Of a stretch of 64,000 nt of DNA, positions 50,516 through 61,148 are shown one piece after another (the first letter of the stretch is position 1; each line of letters begins with the position of its first letter). The notes beneath the pieces are model-generated. The model saw only the letters and a list, made by a program, of their open reading frames with translations. It was not told the DNA's origin and made no database searches. Origin of the DNA: Cydia pomonella (taxonomy: Eukaryota > Arthropoda > Insecta > Lepidoptera > Tortricidae); NCBI RefSeq assembly GCF_033807575.1, contig NC_084725.1, positions 593,001 through 657,000 on the forward strand. The letters are read 5' to 3'. Position numbers and translations under genes: made by a program.

Positions 50516-50687
50516 TGTGGTAAAATACAATATTCATTTGCGCTATCGTACACAAACATGACAATTTACATTACATTAAAAATGTAACACTTCTACTACT
50601 ATTTACTATTACAATTATTTAACATTATAAAAGTTTATTTCTCAGAAAAATCAACTTCCATCCATATATATAGATCCATAATTTCAA
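50516..50687. other. Spacer, nothing recognised
   Basis: AT-rich sequence. Confidence 0.4.
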
Positions 50688-50828
50688 CGACTACGTCACG
50701 TTTCCGTCTTACGAATTTTCAATCTGTCGAATCTGTCGGTCACGTGACACCTGTCGCGAGTATAACATTTTTTCCCCATCCCAAAAAGTGCACAGGGCTG
50801 CTAGAGAAATTTTCACTTCAAAAATTAA
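50688..50828 (-). repeat. GTCACGTGACC-containing repeat, copy 2
   Basis: CGTCTTACGAATTTTCAATC, GTCGGTCACGTGACACCTGT and CATTTTTTCCCCATCCC are the reverse complement of 28838-29000. Confidence 0.75.
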
Positions 50829-51310
50829 AAATGTATGAAAGTGGCATTTTATTAAAGAAACGCTTAAATGGAGAGTCTCATAATATGGCACCACGTCTGT
50901 AGCCGATGATTTCTACTTTGACAAAACCGCTATCCCGTCCACAGATGGCGAGTTTTCATAGGAGTATAATGAAGACAAGTATCTTGTGCAGTTTAGGCAC
51001 ATCTAGTGTCGCAGCAAAATCTTCAGAGTGACTTACCGACGTTAATGCATCACCAGTATAAAGCCATGACGCATGCTGCGGCACGAGACGACTGAGGACG
51101 TTACGGCTATAGACGAGATGCCGTCACGAGCCTCTTCAATGTATGAAGATGTATACAAACTGAGCTGTCAATATGTGGCACAACTTTTATAGATAATTCG
51201 ACGTGGCAGTCCGTCCTTAGACGGGGACATCTTGTATAGTCCCTGTGCCATATCAGGCAATTTGGAGAATGGCGCTGTGTCCATTATAAATAAATACAAA
51301 AATAAAAGTA
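50829..51310. other. No gene accepted; exon-like minus-strand piece at 51036-51140
   Basis: On the minus strand, GTGACGGCATCTCGTCTATA through GGTGATGCATTAACGTCG is followed by GTAAGTCACT, an exact donor consensus. The frame DGISSIAVTSSVVSCRSMRH ends in a stop before the donor, so it is not a clean coding exon; I suspect an unnamed repeat. Confidence 0.35.
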
Positions 51311-51705
51311 TTTTCACCACACCAACTGGTAAAGGCCCTCTTGAACGAATGAGAAAGTTGCATTTTATCCACATGTGGGGCAAAGTAATCAGATGCAAAT
51401 TTTGAGTTGTTTCCTTATGTTAGCTAGTAGAATTGACTTTTAAATGATGATTTTGAATGATTATTTTTTTATGACGTTCATTTGGATTTGATTTCATTTG
51501 AATTTTTTGGTATTTCACAGTTAGAAGTTTCCTCTTGTTGGTGTGGTGAAAAATTTTGTGTTTCACTCTTAGGCAAAGTTTGTTTAACCCTCGTGCCTTG
51601 AAACCCTCGCAACGCTCATGGTTCAATTTTGGAATCTTTCGCTTGCTCGGGTATCAATATTAGCACGAACGGTTAAACAACAACTTTGCACCCTTGTTAA
51701 ACAAA
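51311..51705. repeat. TTCACCACACCAA element, copy 3, best preserved
   Basis: The ends TTTTCACCACACCAACTGG and CTTGTTGGTGTGGTGAAAAA (51311-51552) pair. The shared downstream block (CCTCGTGCCTTGAAACCCTC, TTTCGCTTGCTCGGGTATCA) follows. GTTGCATTTTATCCACATGT and GGGGCAAAGTAAT are inside all three copies. Confidence 0.75.
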
Positions 51706-52583
51706 TAACTATTATTTCCATTTTACGTTGCAACCACAGGATATTATTTTACAGTAAAGGTTTAAAATCTTAAACTACTAATATTAACAACGATCTCCAC
51801 ACTAGGCAAAGTCTGTATCGTTGTTACCAGTTAAAAGATACTTAAATATAACATACTTTTTATAGCATGCATATATACTTACCCAAATAATTTATGGATA
51901 GGGTTTTTAACCAGTTTTCATCCACTGTCAAATAAATATTCAGGGTATTATTATCATAAGGATGCCTGAGTCAAAGACCTACCGTTTATAATTACTTCGG
52001 AATGATGACTTTTTGTGACTTCTGTGTACATAATTGATCTATGATTGCTCTATTCTGGTAAATTGATTGAAAAACGATTGATTGATTGTTCGATGTCAGA
52101 CAAAAAAAATACGACAAAAACTAACGATTTGAAATTTTAAGTCAGAATGGAAAATACTCTCGTGAACCATCCTGAAAACTAAACTATGTATTTACGGATT
52201 CTTGCGAATGATTAAATATTTCAGCTGTGTTTTGAAACTAAGTATAAGTTTATACACGAGATTTTACGAATTCAGCTGGGCTTTTCAAGAAACATTTATA
52301 ATTTATGGCGGACTTAATGCCTCAAGGCGTTAAGCCCGCCATTTGTACTCTTTTTTTATACATTTGGGCAATAAAGTTTAAATAAATAAATTCAAAAAAC
52401 TTTATTAAAACATGAATATACTGTTTCATGCACAAAAATGTAACACCAAATCTAAACGAAATATCTAGACACAGATAAACGGCCCGATTCGAAGAATGAT
52501 TGAGATACGTTGAAAATTGTCTCTACTATTTTCAACAAAGATTATTCCAATTTTCTTGAGAAAAATCTTAATATTATTTATTA
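51706..52583. other. No gene; LINE tail and MITE end
   Basis: 52300-52400 (GGCGTTAAGCCCGCCATTTG, GCAATAAAGTTTAAATAAAT) is a LINE-like 3' end with an AATAAAG signal. 52480-52511 is an end of the CGGCCCGATTCGAAGAATGA element. Confidence 0.5.
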
Positions 52584-52984
52584 TAGTAAACACCCCTATA
52601 ATGGAACCGGCACCAGTAATGGAATGGTATAGACAAATCCTGTAAAACAAGTATTTACCATCAGTTTTTAATCACTGGCAACATTTTACCATAAACAAGA
52701 GCCAAAGAGCTGCTTAAGTTTAATTTTTCTTTGATATTTGTTAGTTTGTAAATTAATTGCGCAATACATCCCATGACTGGAGCAAAAATCCATAATTTTA
52801 ATTGGTTAATAATATTGAAACCGATCGCAATAGCTTTCATTAAATACATAGAAAACATAAAGGACGAATTGCACATTCAACTTTTAAAGCATAAAGCGGT
52901 AGAAATTTTACAAATGTCGATGAAATATCAGAAGTACTCCAAATTTTCTTTTAAATGTCCCATGATTGGTGCCGTTAACATAGT
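52584..52984 (-). mobile_element. About 400-bp inverted-repeat element, copy 1
   Basis: The ends TAGTAAACACCCCTATAATG and CATGATTGGTGCCGTTAACA are imperfect inverted repeats. The whole is the reverse complement of 58343-58719 with roughly 10-15 percent difference. Both copies hold a frame of about 63-71 codons ending VYGKMLP..KN, but the pattern of changes argues against a protein. Confidence 0.7.
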
Positions 52985-54032
52985 CTTAAAGTGACATACG
53001 ACATTCTATAATACAATCTTTTTTTTACACACTACAACAAACACTATATTTCCTCAAATTTGTATCACAAGTTGTAAGCTAACTTTCAGCGCCCCCACCC
53101 TAGCTGCATCAACCCTCCTAGTCTAGCGCCCTCTCCCAGTTTTTTACTCCAGTCCAAGCCTTAAAAACGCCTGCTAAAAAACGGTTGCAACCACCTTTCG
53201 ATAGATGGCGCTGTGCACCGGTGGAAGTGGTTGTAAGAAATAAATGTTGCATAGATGTTTGGTATAATAAGAGTACAATTTTAAATCTAAAGTTGGTAAA
53301 GTTAGAAAAATAAATATACGTACGTACGTTAAGAATAACAAAATAAACTTTTTCCTTTTATTTTTAATTACTATTTTCTAAAGTATGATGACATATTTAA
53401 TGACTTATTTCATTTGATAACAATCTACAACTTTAGTAAACAGTCTTACTTCAAAAACATATATAAATATCATCCTAGTTGTACGAATAGCATTAGTTAA
53501 TGTAATGTACTGGTACTAATTAATTTAACCGTAAGATTACTGCATGTTCACTGGTAGAAGACACTTATATAAGATGTGGTTACCTATAATTAGATAAGCA
53601 TCAGTCCTGATTGTCATATAGATTTAAGAGCATGTAAGATGTAATATCTGTTGGTAATCCTAAATAAATAAAATTAAAATTAAATTAAATTAAATCTTAA
53701 TTAAGCCTAGGAAATAATCTTCTTTCTTTCTTACCTACATTAAGTTTTAGGATAAATAATAAAAGAAAAGTACGAATGTTCATTATTGTTTATGCAATTC
53801 AAAAGCTTATTTTGAGTCAAAATCACGTGGACTATTGGATAAAAAAAAATATAAAAATTATAACACATGTTTTTTTCTTTCGGAGCAATTATTTCCGAAA
53901 TTATTCACTTTATCAAACAATTGCTTTAGAAATATACCCACATTATCGTCCATACAAAAAGAAAAAACGTTTGTCCACTTCATATTATTTTCCATTCTCC
54001 ATTATATTTAGTATGTTATTGACACAATGAAA
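52985..54032. other. No gene seen
   Basis: 53060-53230 is less AT-rich (CAGCGCCCCCACCCTAGCTG, GATAGATGGCGCTGTGCACC) but shows no promoter or exon layout. The rest is strongly AT-rich. Confidence 0.4.
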
Positions 54033-54122
54033 AACTAGGTTTATAGATTTTCCATTTTTCAAAATTTGCAATACAACTATTTTTTTTTTATATATAAAAA
54101 AAGTGAAACCTATAAACCTAGA
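54033..54122. repeat. 90-bp hairpin element (CTAGGTTTATAG)
   Basis: AACTAGGTTTATAGATTTTC and GTGAAACCTATAAACCTAGA are inverted, about 12 perfect bases at the ends, with poly-T and TATATATA between. Confidence 0.55.
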
Positions 54123-54746
54123 ATATATTATGCTAAAGCGATTGACATCAAAATCAAAGTGATTTGTTAAGATTTAGTTAGTGAAAAACGTTTTCACCCG
54201 AAATGGAATCTCATATAAAAAGTACCGCTATTTCACTAAGATCGCAAAGCTATTCTTCCCTCTTAATAAATTGTGGGTTATTGTGGTTTCACTGGACTAT
54301 AGTTGGTTCATGTTACGACACTTTTATCTGTAAATGCCAATACATCTTATTTCTTTGCAACAAGGTGTACGAATAGTCAATTGATTCTTTGAAGATACAA
54401 TGTTGCAAATATCATATTAAAATAACTCTTAAACTAGGCAGTCAGACTTACGATAAAGCACAATAAAATATTTGTAACACTCAAGTAAAAACACTAAACA
54501 TCCATAGATATTTTATGTTTTACAACAGCATTTATTGTACAGCATATGTTTTACAACGGTATTTCTATACCGTTTCTTCTGATCCAATTGAAATTTCATT
54601 AAAAAATACATTCTTAAAACGATCTTGTACATTTAAATTTCGAATTCGGAATCGAAAAACACGTCGCGATGTAAACACGGACCTTTCTGTATTGACAGCT
54701 ATCGCAGCGCCACGGATTATTCGAGTACTTTTTTATTACTAAAAAC
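54123..54746. other. No gene accepted
   Basis: The 75-codon frame at 54515-54742 includes RIRNRKTRRDVNTD but no known domain; the sequence is AT-rich. Confidence 0.4.
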
Positions 54747-54812
54747 CTGCTAAATTAAAAAGTATTATAAGCACGGTGGTTTAAAAAGAAACGCGACTTT
54801 TTAATTTAGCAG
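54747..54812. repeat. Perfect 17-bp inverted repeat, 32-base loop
   Basis: CTGCTAAATTAAAAAGT (54747-54763) and ACTTTTTAATTTAGCAG (54796-54812) pair exactly. It may be a minimal MITE or a structured transcript. Confidence 0.85.
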
Positions 54813-55949
54813 CGTTGTATTCCTTAACCCTTTACTGCGCATGTCTCCATACATAAGTAGTCTGGGGAAAAAAAACACAAATTTATACCGGGCAAATTTT
54901 AAACCTATACTTTTTTTTCGCTGGACCATTTTTATGTCGGTTCTTTGTGTGTGTGCGAGGGTTTTAATTATCGTATCGACTTAATTTGCTTGCGTCCCGC
55001 TGCTGAGGCCCGTCTTTTGCCCGATTTGGCTTGATAAGCATTGTTTTTGCTTGAAATTGTGGATTTCTGAGTGATATTTTCGTGTTTTGACTGCTCTAGG
55101 TTATGTTGTGACATTGGTGCGTGTTTCGTTTCGTAGTTTTGGAGGGAAACGGAGTATGAGCAGGATTTTCAGCGATTTGGGGTGATAATGAACAGGTATT
55201 TATAAGATTTACTTTATCCTCTGCGTGCAACAGTTGATAAAGAGTTGAACGCATTTGATTTGCAAATATCATCGTAACATAAATCAAATAAATAATTGTA
55301 ATAGGATCTTTTAATAGCTGGAATTATAAACTATTGCTTCCATTTTTGTAATTAATACAGAAACTGAGCACAAGCACGCGATTCTAATAAATAATTTTAC
55401 CGTATATTGCCTCATCGAGTATGGTAATTATTTATCAATAGGGTAATATTTATATTTGATTGATATTTTTTTCTTATAATATTCAGGTAATTTGTTATAT
55501 ACTCTAGGAGCCATACCGAGGACGCTTTTTGACAAGACAGCAGTTCTTGACGGATGTGCACCGACCATAAAAAAACCTAAGTAGTGAAGATGGATATGTT
55601 GTCACATTAAAGCGAAATACTGATAATTCTGTGCTAAACCCATTCAAATCACAAAGTAAACTATCCAACGTATCACACGCAAGTTATTTATAATGAGCCT
55701 TCGTTTTACGCGTCGTAAACAATGTTTTTATACCCTTGGTTTATGGGCGCCGCCCACTGGACGGACACAGGCTGGGGGCAATACTGGACACTTGCTTTAA
55801 ATCATATCATGACCGTCTACCTCAGCTACAATATGCAGCCATCAGCTATATCGAAGCGGGCAAGGTGCTCAAACATATCTACGTGCACTTGAACGTCTTG
55901 AAAATAGAGGGTTATTAGAGAGAAAAACTGATATAGAATAGAAATAATT
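54813..55949. other. No gene accepted; two repeat-like blocks
   Basis: 55505-55570 (GAGCCATACCGAGGACGCTT, TTTTGACAAGACAGCAGTTC) resembles LINE-derived sequence. 55736-55918 (GCCCACTGGACGGACACAGG, CTATATCGAAGCGGGCAAGG) is GC-richer and has a 60-codon frame without known motif. Confidence 0.4.
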
Positions 55950-56275
55950 TATTACTCACTTACTGCTGAGGCGCAGCGACCCGAAGTGGATCTTGGCCTC
56001 CGACTCCAAAGACTGCCATGCTTCTCTATCCAGTCGATGGCGCCGAGTTCGCTAAGGTCTTTTTGCACTTCGTCTCTCCAGCCAGGGCGTCCAGACAGAC
56101 GATCTTCGGCTATTTGGAACTCCAAAGTACGCCCTCCATACTGCTCGAGCCTCACTCATCGTACGTGCCAGAGCCATCGGAGTCTGGTGGCTTTTGTTTC
56201 TCCAATGATGTACGGCTCGAACACCAGATCTTTAACCTCCTGGTTCCTACAGCGTCTCCAGGTTAAGTTAGGTTG
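55950..56275 (-). mobile_element. RTE-like LINE, C-terminal 100 codons
   Basis: The minus strand reads TWRRCRNQEVKDLVFEPYII, GETKATRLRWLWHVR, a stop, then RLEQYGGRTLEFQIAEDRLS, GRPGWRDEVQKDLSELGAID and a WIEKHGSLW end. R.RN.E...L..EP.I...K..RLRW.GHV and GRP..RW.D...DL..L are the RTE-type tail. One stop lies at the RM position. The piece at 56340-56410 resembles the 3' end of the 12945-13500 copy. Confidence 0.8.
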
Positions 56276-57564
56276 AATAATTTATTCATAAGCACAAACA
56301 CAACATAGAAATTTATACAAAACAGAGAAACATAAAAAGGAGAAAGTGCCACGAAATGGTCTCATGTCAGCATGTTGCTGGCGACTTCCAGCGCTGATCT
56401 TCCGATGAGACCATCCGGTGAAACAATAACGGCAGGTAACAAAAATTCAATCAACACACAACAGTTTATAATAGAAGATCTTCATCCAGTAGTTCCAGTT
56501 CATTATGGTGCTTTCTGAGAGCGTGATTTACTACCTCTAAAAATACACAAATCCCTAAAGGCGTGCAATAAATCCTATTACATGCCAAAATCCAAAATTG
56601 GTCTTCTATTCAATTCAATCTTATCATAAGACTATCTTTATTTGAAGATTTTGGCCTGATAACAGCTGAAAACTACAAATCTGTCCAGTATTACCGTAGA
56701 AATTGAAAAAAATATATATTAAAGGAAAAATTGAAAAACGCACTGCTTTCAGCAATAATTGAACCTGTGACCTCTAATATCCGTGCACAGATAATGCTCC
56801 GATTGCAGAGATCGTAGTTTCAAGTCCTGGCGTAAAAGGTGAATTTTTCTTTTAATATATCATTTGTAGTATCGCTCACCGACGTATAGTGCTTGTTAAA
56901 AAATTGGTTCATTGTAAAAAATCTAACGTATAGAGATCCTTTTCACTTTCGAAGTCGGTTTAAAATATTCCGACTCTGACACCTAGTACATAGTATTGAA
57001 TAAAAATCTCTCCAGACAATAAAAGCGCGTCAAAATCCCACATCCCTGTCTACCCGTTCACAAGGCTCGTTAGTCTCGTAAAACCGTCACCATCATTCTG
57101 ACAGCTTACGACCTGCCCAGTCTGAAATGTCGTAACTCCAATGGGGTTTTATTTCGCGGATACTGGGTGTAGCGAGTAGTGGACTGGAGCAGCATTTGTT
57201 AAAGATATACGTTCTCATGCAGCTGTGTCCGTCAGATCTTTACGGAAAAGCAGACAAATCAAACATTGACATTGACACATCAAATATTGACAGATTTGTC
57301 CGTCAAACGTCTGTTAGACAGTACTGGTTGGTACTGGCGAACACATCATTATATACGTACCTATATCCCTAGCGAACTGAACTTTAAAAACAACAGTCAA
57401 AATTCAAAATTTATATTCTGCAAGTATAGGTCTGCAAGTAGATACACAACTCAATTCAAAATTTACAGTGACATCATATCTATCGTGAGTCGTGTGATGG
57501 ACGCCGCTCTTATCCACACGATAAAAAAATGAATAAAAGAAACAAATGCCATGCGATGGTTGAT
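56276..57564. other. No gene accepted
   Basis: 56340-56440 is an RTE-like 3' end (CACGAAATGGTCTCATGTCA). 56765-56840 has a tRNA-like SINE remnant (GATCGTAGTTTCAAGTCCTG). 57050-57200 is a GC-richer unique block with no clear signal. The 88-codon frame at 57266-57532 is unrecognised. Confidence 0.4.
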
Positions 57565-57765
57565 GGCTCCTCTACACGACGGGTCATCATACTGGCCCAC
57601 TAAGATGGGCCAGCGTGTTAAGAGGGTAGTGATCTTGAAAGGCTTATTGGTGCGACGGAATGGCGATGGGATGGCCACAGTGTAGGTTTTTATTTATTTA
57701 AACTTTTCCATAGTGCGTGCTCTCAACCATGTATGCTCAGCACTGGGCCATCGTGTAGAGGAGCC
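57565..57765. mobile_element. MITE, GGCTCCTCTACACGATGGGC family, copy 3
   Basis: GGCTCCTCTACACGACGGGT and CTGGGCCATCGTGTAGAGGA mark the ends. The interior is longer than in the other copies (about 200 bases) and holds a LINE-tail-like TTTTTATTTATTTAAACTTT, so it may carry an insertion. A solo end of the same family is at 57791-57823. Confidence 0.8.
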
Positions 57766-57823
57766 ATCATCATTGCATGACCATCTCGCTCGTCCAGCGC
57801 TGGGCCTTCATGTAGAGGAGCCA

Positions 57824-58342
57824 TTAGAACTCTACCTGGTGATACTGAGGCAATCGCTTGGTAAGCATTTGCGAATACAGATCCAGTTAACAGCCTTTTG
57901 GTTTTGGACTCGCATCTTTACATTTTAAACAAATAGTATATGTTTTAGTAGTGAGTTATGGTGAGAGATGATTTCGCGATGTTTCTTTAACTGACGTTTA
58001 TGATATGTGTGCGCTTTGTGCTTTTTTATTAAGCTTTAAGTTAAGTTTGCACCTTTAATGGTCGGTTAACTTGTATTTTAACTGGCTTTTGGTGTTGGGT
58101 TGGCTTTTTCTTAGTGTTAGTTGTTTTTGCGGAAATTTCTCATTTATCATAGACAAGCGAACCCTCACTTTTTAAAGAACAAAAACTCTTCGGTGATAAA
58201 AATCTTAAATGTAAATGTTTTTTGACAAAAAACTTGTTTGTATTTATGTTTCATCAAAGAAAAATAATCGGCTGTTGTCAATAGTAAATGATATTAGATC
58301 ATTTACTTAATTTTGTATTATTGACGGCATCGCTTTGGCCTA
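57824..58342. other. No gene seen
   Basis: The frame at 57713-57928 runs over MITE ends. T-rich sequence from 58000 to 58340, unrecognised. Confidence 0.4.
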
Positions 58343-58719
58343 TATGTTAACGGCACAATCATGTAAAAGAAAATTTGGAGTGTTTTTGATATTCACCGAC
58401 ACCTGTAAAATGTCTTTATGCGTAAAAAGTTGAATGTCCTATTCGTCCTTTATGTTTTAGATGTATTTAATGAAAGTTACTGCAATTGGTTTCAATATTA
58501 TTAACAAATTAAAACTATGGTTTTTTGCTCCAGTCATGGGATGTATGACGCCATTAATTTTCAATATAACAAATATCAATGAAACATTAAACTTAAGCAG
58601 CTCTTTGACTCTTGTTTATGGTAAAATGTTGCCTGCGTTCAAAAACTGATACTTGTTTTACAGGATTTATCCATACCATCCTATTACTGGTGACAGTCCC
58701 ATCATAGGGCCGTTTACTA
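58343..58719 (+). mobile_element. About 400-bp inverted-repeat element, copy 2
   Basis: TATGTTAACGGCACAATCAT and CCCATCATAGGGCCGTTTAC are the imperfect inverted ends. It matches 52584-52984 reversed and has a short deletion near its left end. See the rejected list for the shared frame. Confidence 0.7.
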
Positions 58720-58924
58720 TGCCTTCCCAAATTTACTGGGAACAGATTATTTCACAGCATTGTCAATCAAACAAGTGTCTATCAAAAATACCTTAAAAAC
58801 ACAAAAAACTTTAGGATGATGTATGTAGATAGATGTCTTTCATATACCTAAACACTACACATAATCTCTGTCACGCGACAAATACGAACATAGGCCCCCA
58901 GGATAATCAGAACATACCACTTAC
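58720..58924. other. Spacer, nothing recognised
   Basis: AT-rich sequence downstream (minus strand) of the exon candidate. Confidence 0.4.
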
Positions 58925-59050
58925 CCTTTAACCAAAGTCATCAGAATGATTCCATCCGTGGAATTACAGAGTAAACCAATATCGTTGCGGTGCAGTAGCG
59001 ACCGCAAATGCACCGGATGGACGGTGCTCACGGCAATCAGGGTGCTCGTT
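58925..59050 (-). CDS. Candidate serine-protease-like exon or exon relic
   Basis: On the minus strand an open 126-base stretch lies between an acceptor-like CATCAG (59056-59051) and a good donor GG|GTAAGTGG (58925/58924). It encodes TSTLIAVSTVHPVHLRSLLH, RNDIGLLCNSTDGIILMTLV and K. VHP......NDI.LL......L..LVK resembles the region around the catalytic Asp of chymotrypsin-fold proteases (HP.Y...NDIALL). The region is GC-richer than its flanks. No neighbouring exon with the His or Ser motif was found, and the pyrimidine tract is poor, so it may be a relic or chance. Confidence 0.35.
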
Positions 59051-59331
59051 CTGATGATTTAAGCGTTTTAGATAGGCTCCGAAAAGAGAGGTACATACCT
59101 AGAGTCCGTCTTAACTCTTCACCAAATTTGACAAAATAGAGTGTGGGATTGTCAGTTTAAATGTCATATTATAGGAATATGACGTTTATGATGTGGTTCA
59201 CAATTTTTGTTTGCAAAATCTGTACAGAATTTGGCCAAAGAAATCTTCCCAGTCATTAAGTAACTGAACAAAAGTAAAGATATTTTGAAGTTAAAATTTC
59301 ATAATAACGATCAAACAATTAATTGAACGTA
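59051..59331. other. No gene seen
   Basis: AT-rich sequence. Confidence 0.4.
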
Positions 59332-59485
59332 CAGTCAACCAATTTGATTCCTAGGCCACTATAGAACCATGTCATAGTGACTTCTACGACAGTGCTTATT
59401 GAGTGATGCATGTCATGTACTCGTATAGTATAGTAGTTAAAGCGACAAGGTTCTATAGTGGCCTAGGATTCAAATTGGTTGACTG
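59332..59485. mobile_element. 154-bp MITE, CAGTCAACCAATTTGA ends, TA duplication
   Basis: CAGTCAACCAATTTGATTCC at the left and the complement of GGATTCAAATTGGTTGACTG at the right pair over about 38 bases (through CTAGGCCACTATAGAACC) with one indel. TA stands at 59330-59331 and 59486-59487. Confidence 0.9.
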
Positions 59486-59592
59486 TAATTTATTCAAAAG
59501 AAATTGTCTTGTTTACAACCTGTCTTGCATTAACGATCCAAATAGTACTGATATACTTTTATTAATGTTTCCTCTTATATAACAAAATTTGA

Positions 59593-59815
59593 CGATAGTT
59601 CTGGTCTAGTGGATGACCCTGTCTATGAAGCCGTTGGTCGTGGGTTCGAATCCCGGTAAGGGCATTTATTTGTGTGATGAGCACAGATATTTGTTCCTGA
59701 GTCATGGGCGTTTTATTTGTATATTTTCTATCGTTGTTTGAGTACCCTCAACACAAGCCTTCTTGAACTTACCGCGGGACTTAGTCAATTTATGTAAGAC
59801 TAAGAATGTCCCGAT
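59593..59815 (+). mobile_element. SINE-A, plus orientation
   Basis: The head (TTCTGGTCTAGTGGATGACC, box B GGGTTCGAATCCCGG) and tail (CTCAACACAAGCCTTCTTGA) are present. Box B keeps the tRNA consensus GGTTCGAATCC, unlike the other copies that have GGTTCAAATCC. The last bases after TCAATTTATGT are altered. Confidence 0.85.
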
Positions 59816-61134
59816 TAAAAAAATGTTTTATAAGGGTTTCTTGTAATTTCAGTAGAACACGAACCAACAAGAAAACCCATATTCAAAAACCATTACTCAC
59901 GCTCCGCGCTTAATCTCAAAACTGATTTCGCAACCCACTTCATTACCTCCCGTATTACACCAACATCATTAAAGATCAGACGCCCCGAAAACAATAAGTA
60001 CAAGAACAAAAAACCATTAACTCAAAAAAACGGAAAAAATTTGAATCTTGTAACGGAAGCTGGTCGGAACGAATCGGTGGTCATTAAAGTTTCTTATACT
60101 TTGGTCTCATTTTGTCTTTATTAGGTTCATTTGTTTTAGTTTGGGATTATGTTGTAACTTGTATCTAGCTGTAATTTGGTTGATTCGGGTTGGATTAAGA
60201 GAGATTTCCGTTCGGTGCAACATGCGTATTAACGCAATATATATATGTGGCAATGGATGTTATGAATGAAAGTGGTATGTAAGTATATTAGTATTAGTAG
60301 TTTGGCCGAAGGATCAACTTTCGGCGGTTCCACGGTCGGCTCCCTGACACTGCGGCGATGCGTAGCGATTTATAGTGTTTAGTTTTATAATATATTCTTA
60401 TAATATCTATGATATGTTTGGTATTTATCTATGGGCCACTAGTTGCCTGCAATAAAGATCTTCATTCATTCATCATGTATGACTCGTAATCAGGTTTTAA
60501 AACGTGTAAGGGTTAGACGAATCAATTACAGTATAGGTAAAAAACTTAAGTAAGTCGGCTGTTGTATGTAGTTGTGACGTGTTCGATTAGACAATGCATG
60601 TTTAAAAGACACACACAAACAAAACAAATGATATAGAAGCCGCTTGACGCGTTTTTTTTTATTTATTGAGAAACAAACAATCATTCAATAACATTAATCA
60701 GTAGATTCAGCAGCAGTAAATAGACCTATAGTTTCCTTAATTTACATATCAAAATACGAAGCTAATGCACTTTTTAAATACAAAAAAAAATCGTATATAA
60801 ATGCAAACAATTTTTACAATACTTCAAACAAATATTTTGATACGAGTATAGGTGGTAAACTAGCAGTTAAATCGTCTGATGAAGGCTATTACCGTCGCCC
60901 ATGTACACAAAGGGGTTATATAATTGCAAAAGTATAATACCGTCCACGTCTTAATCTAGGAATCTTGAGTTTCGTCCGAATGCCATATATTTTTAAATTC
61001 GACTTTAGCGATGCGACAGATTGACAATGTCGGAGAGAAGATGGTAAATAATTCCATAATTTGACAAAGTAAACTGAACAGGACTTGTCTCAGGAAAGTG
61101 CCTAATAACTTTGGACAATTCTGATCTAATGATC
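59816..61134. other. No gene; LINE ends
   Basis: 60440-60480 (CAATAAAGATCTTCATTCAT) looks like a LINE 3' end with a poly-A signal on the plus strand. 60645-60720 is a reversed TTATTTATTGAGAAACAAAC tail. 60850-60915 (GGTGGTAAACTAGCAGTTAA, ATCGTCTGATGAAGG) is an old reversed LINE tail. 60290-60360 is a GC-richer patch. Confidence 0.45.
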
Positions 61135-61148
61135 ACCTCGATGAGAGT
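61135..61148. repeat. 14-bp target-site duplication, left copy
   Basis: ACCTCGATGAGAGT occurs here and again at 62770-62783, exactly flanking the LINE insertion. Confidence 0.9.

Noticed and set aside
51036..51140. A minus-strand host exon ending at a GTAAGT donor
   Set aside because: The only longer frame stops before the donor, and the sequence resembles a recurrent lepidopteran repeat.
52661..52876. A 63-71-codon frame shared with 58461-58649 (both ending VYGKMLP..KN), as a conserved small membrane protein
   Set aside because: Both frames lie in two copies of one inverted-repeat element. Counting codons by eye, amino-acid-changing differences (about 15) far outnumber silent ones (about 4), so there is no sign of selection on a protein.
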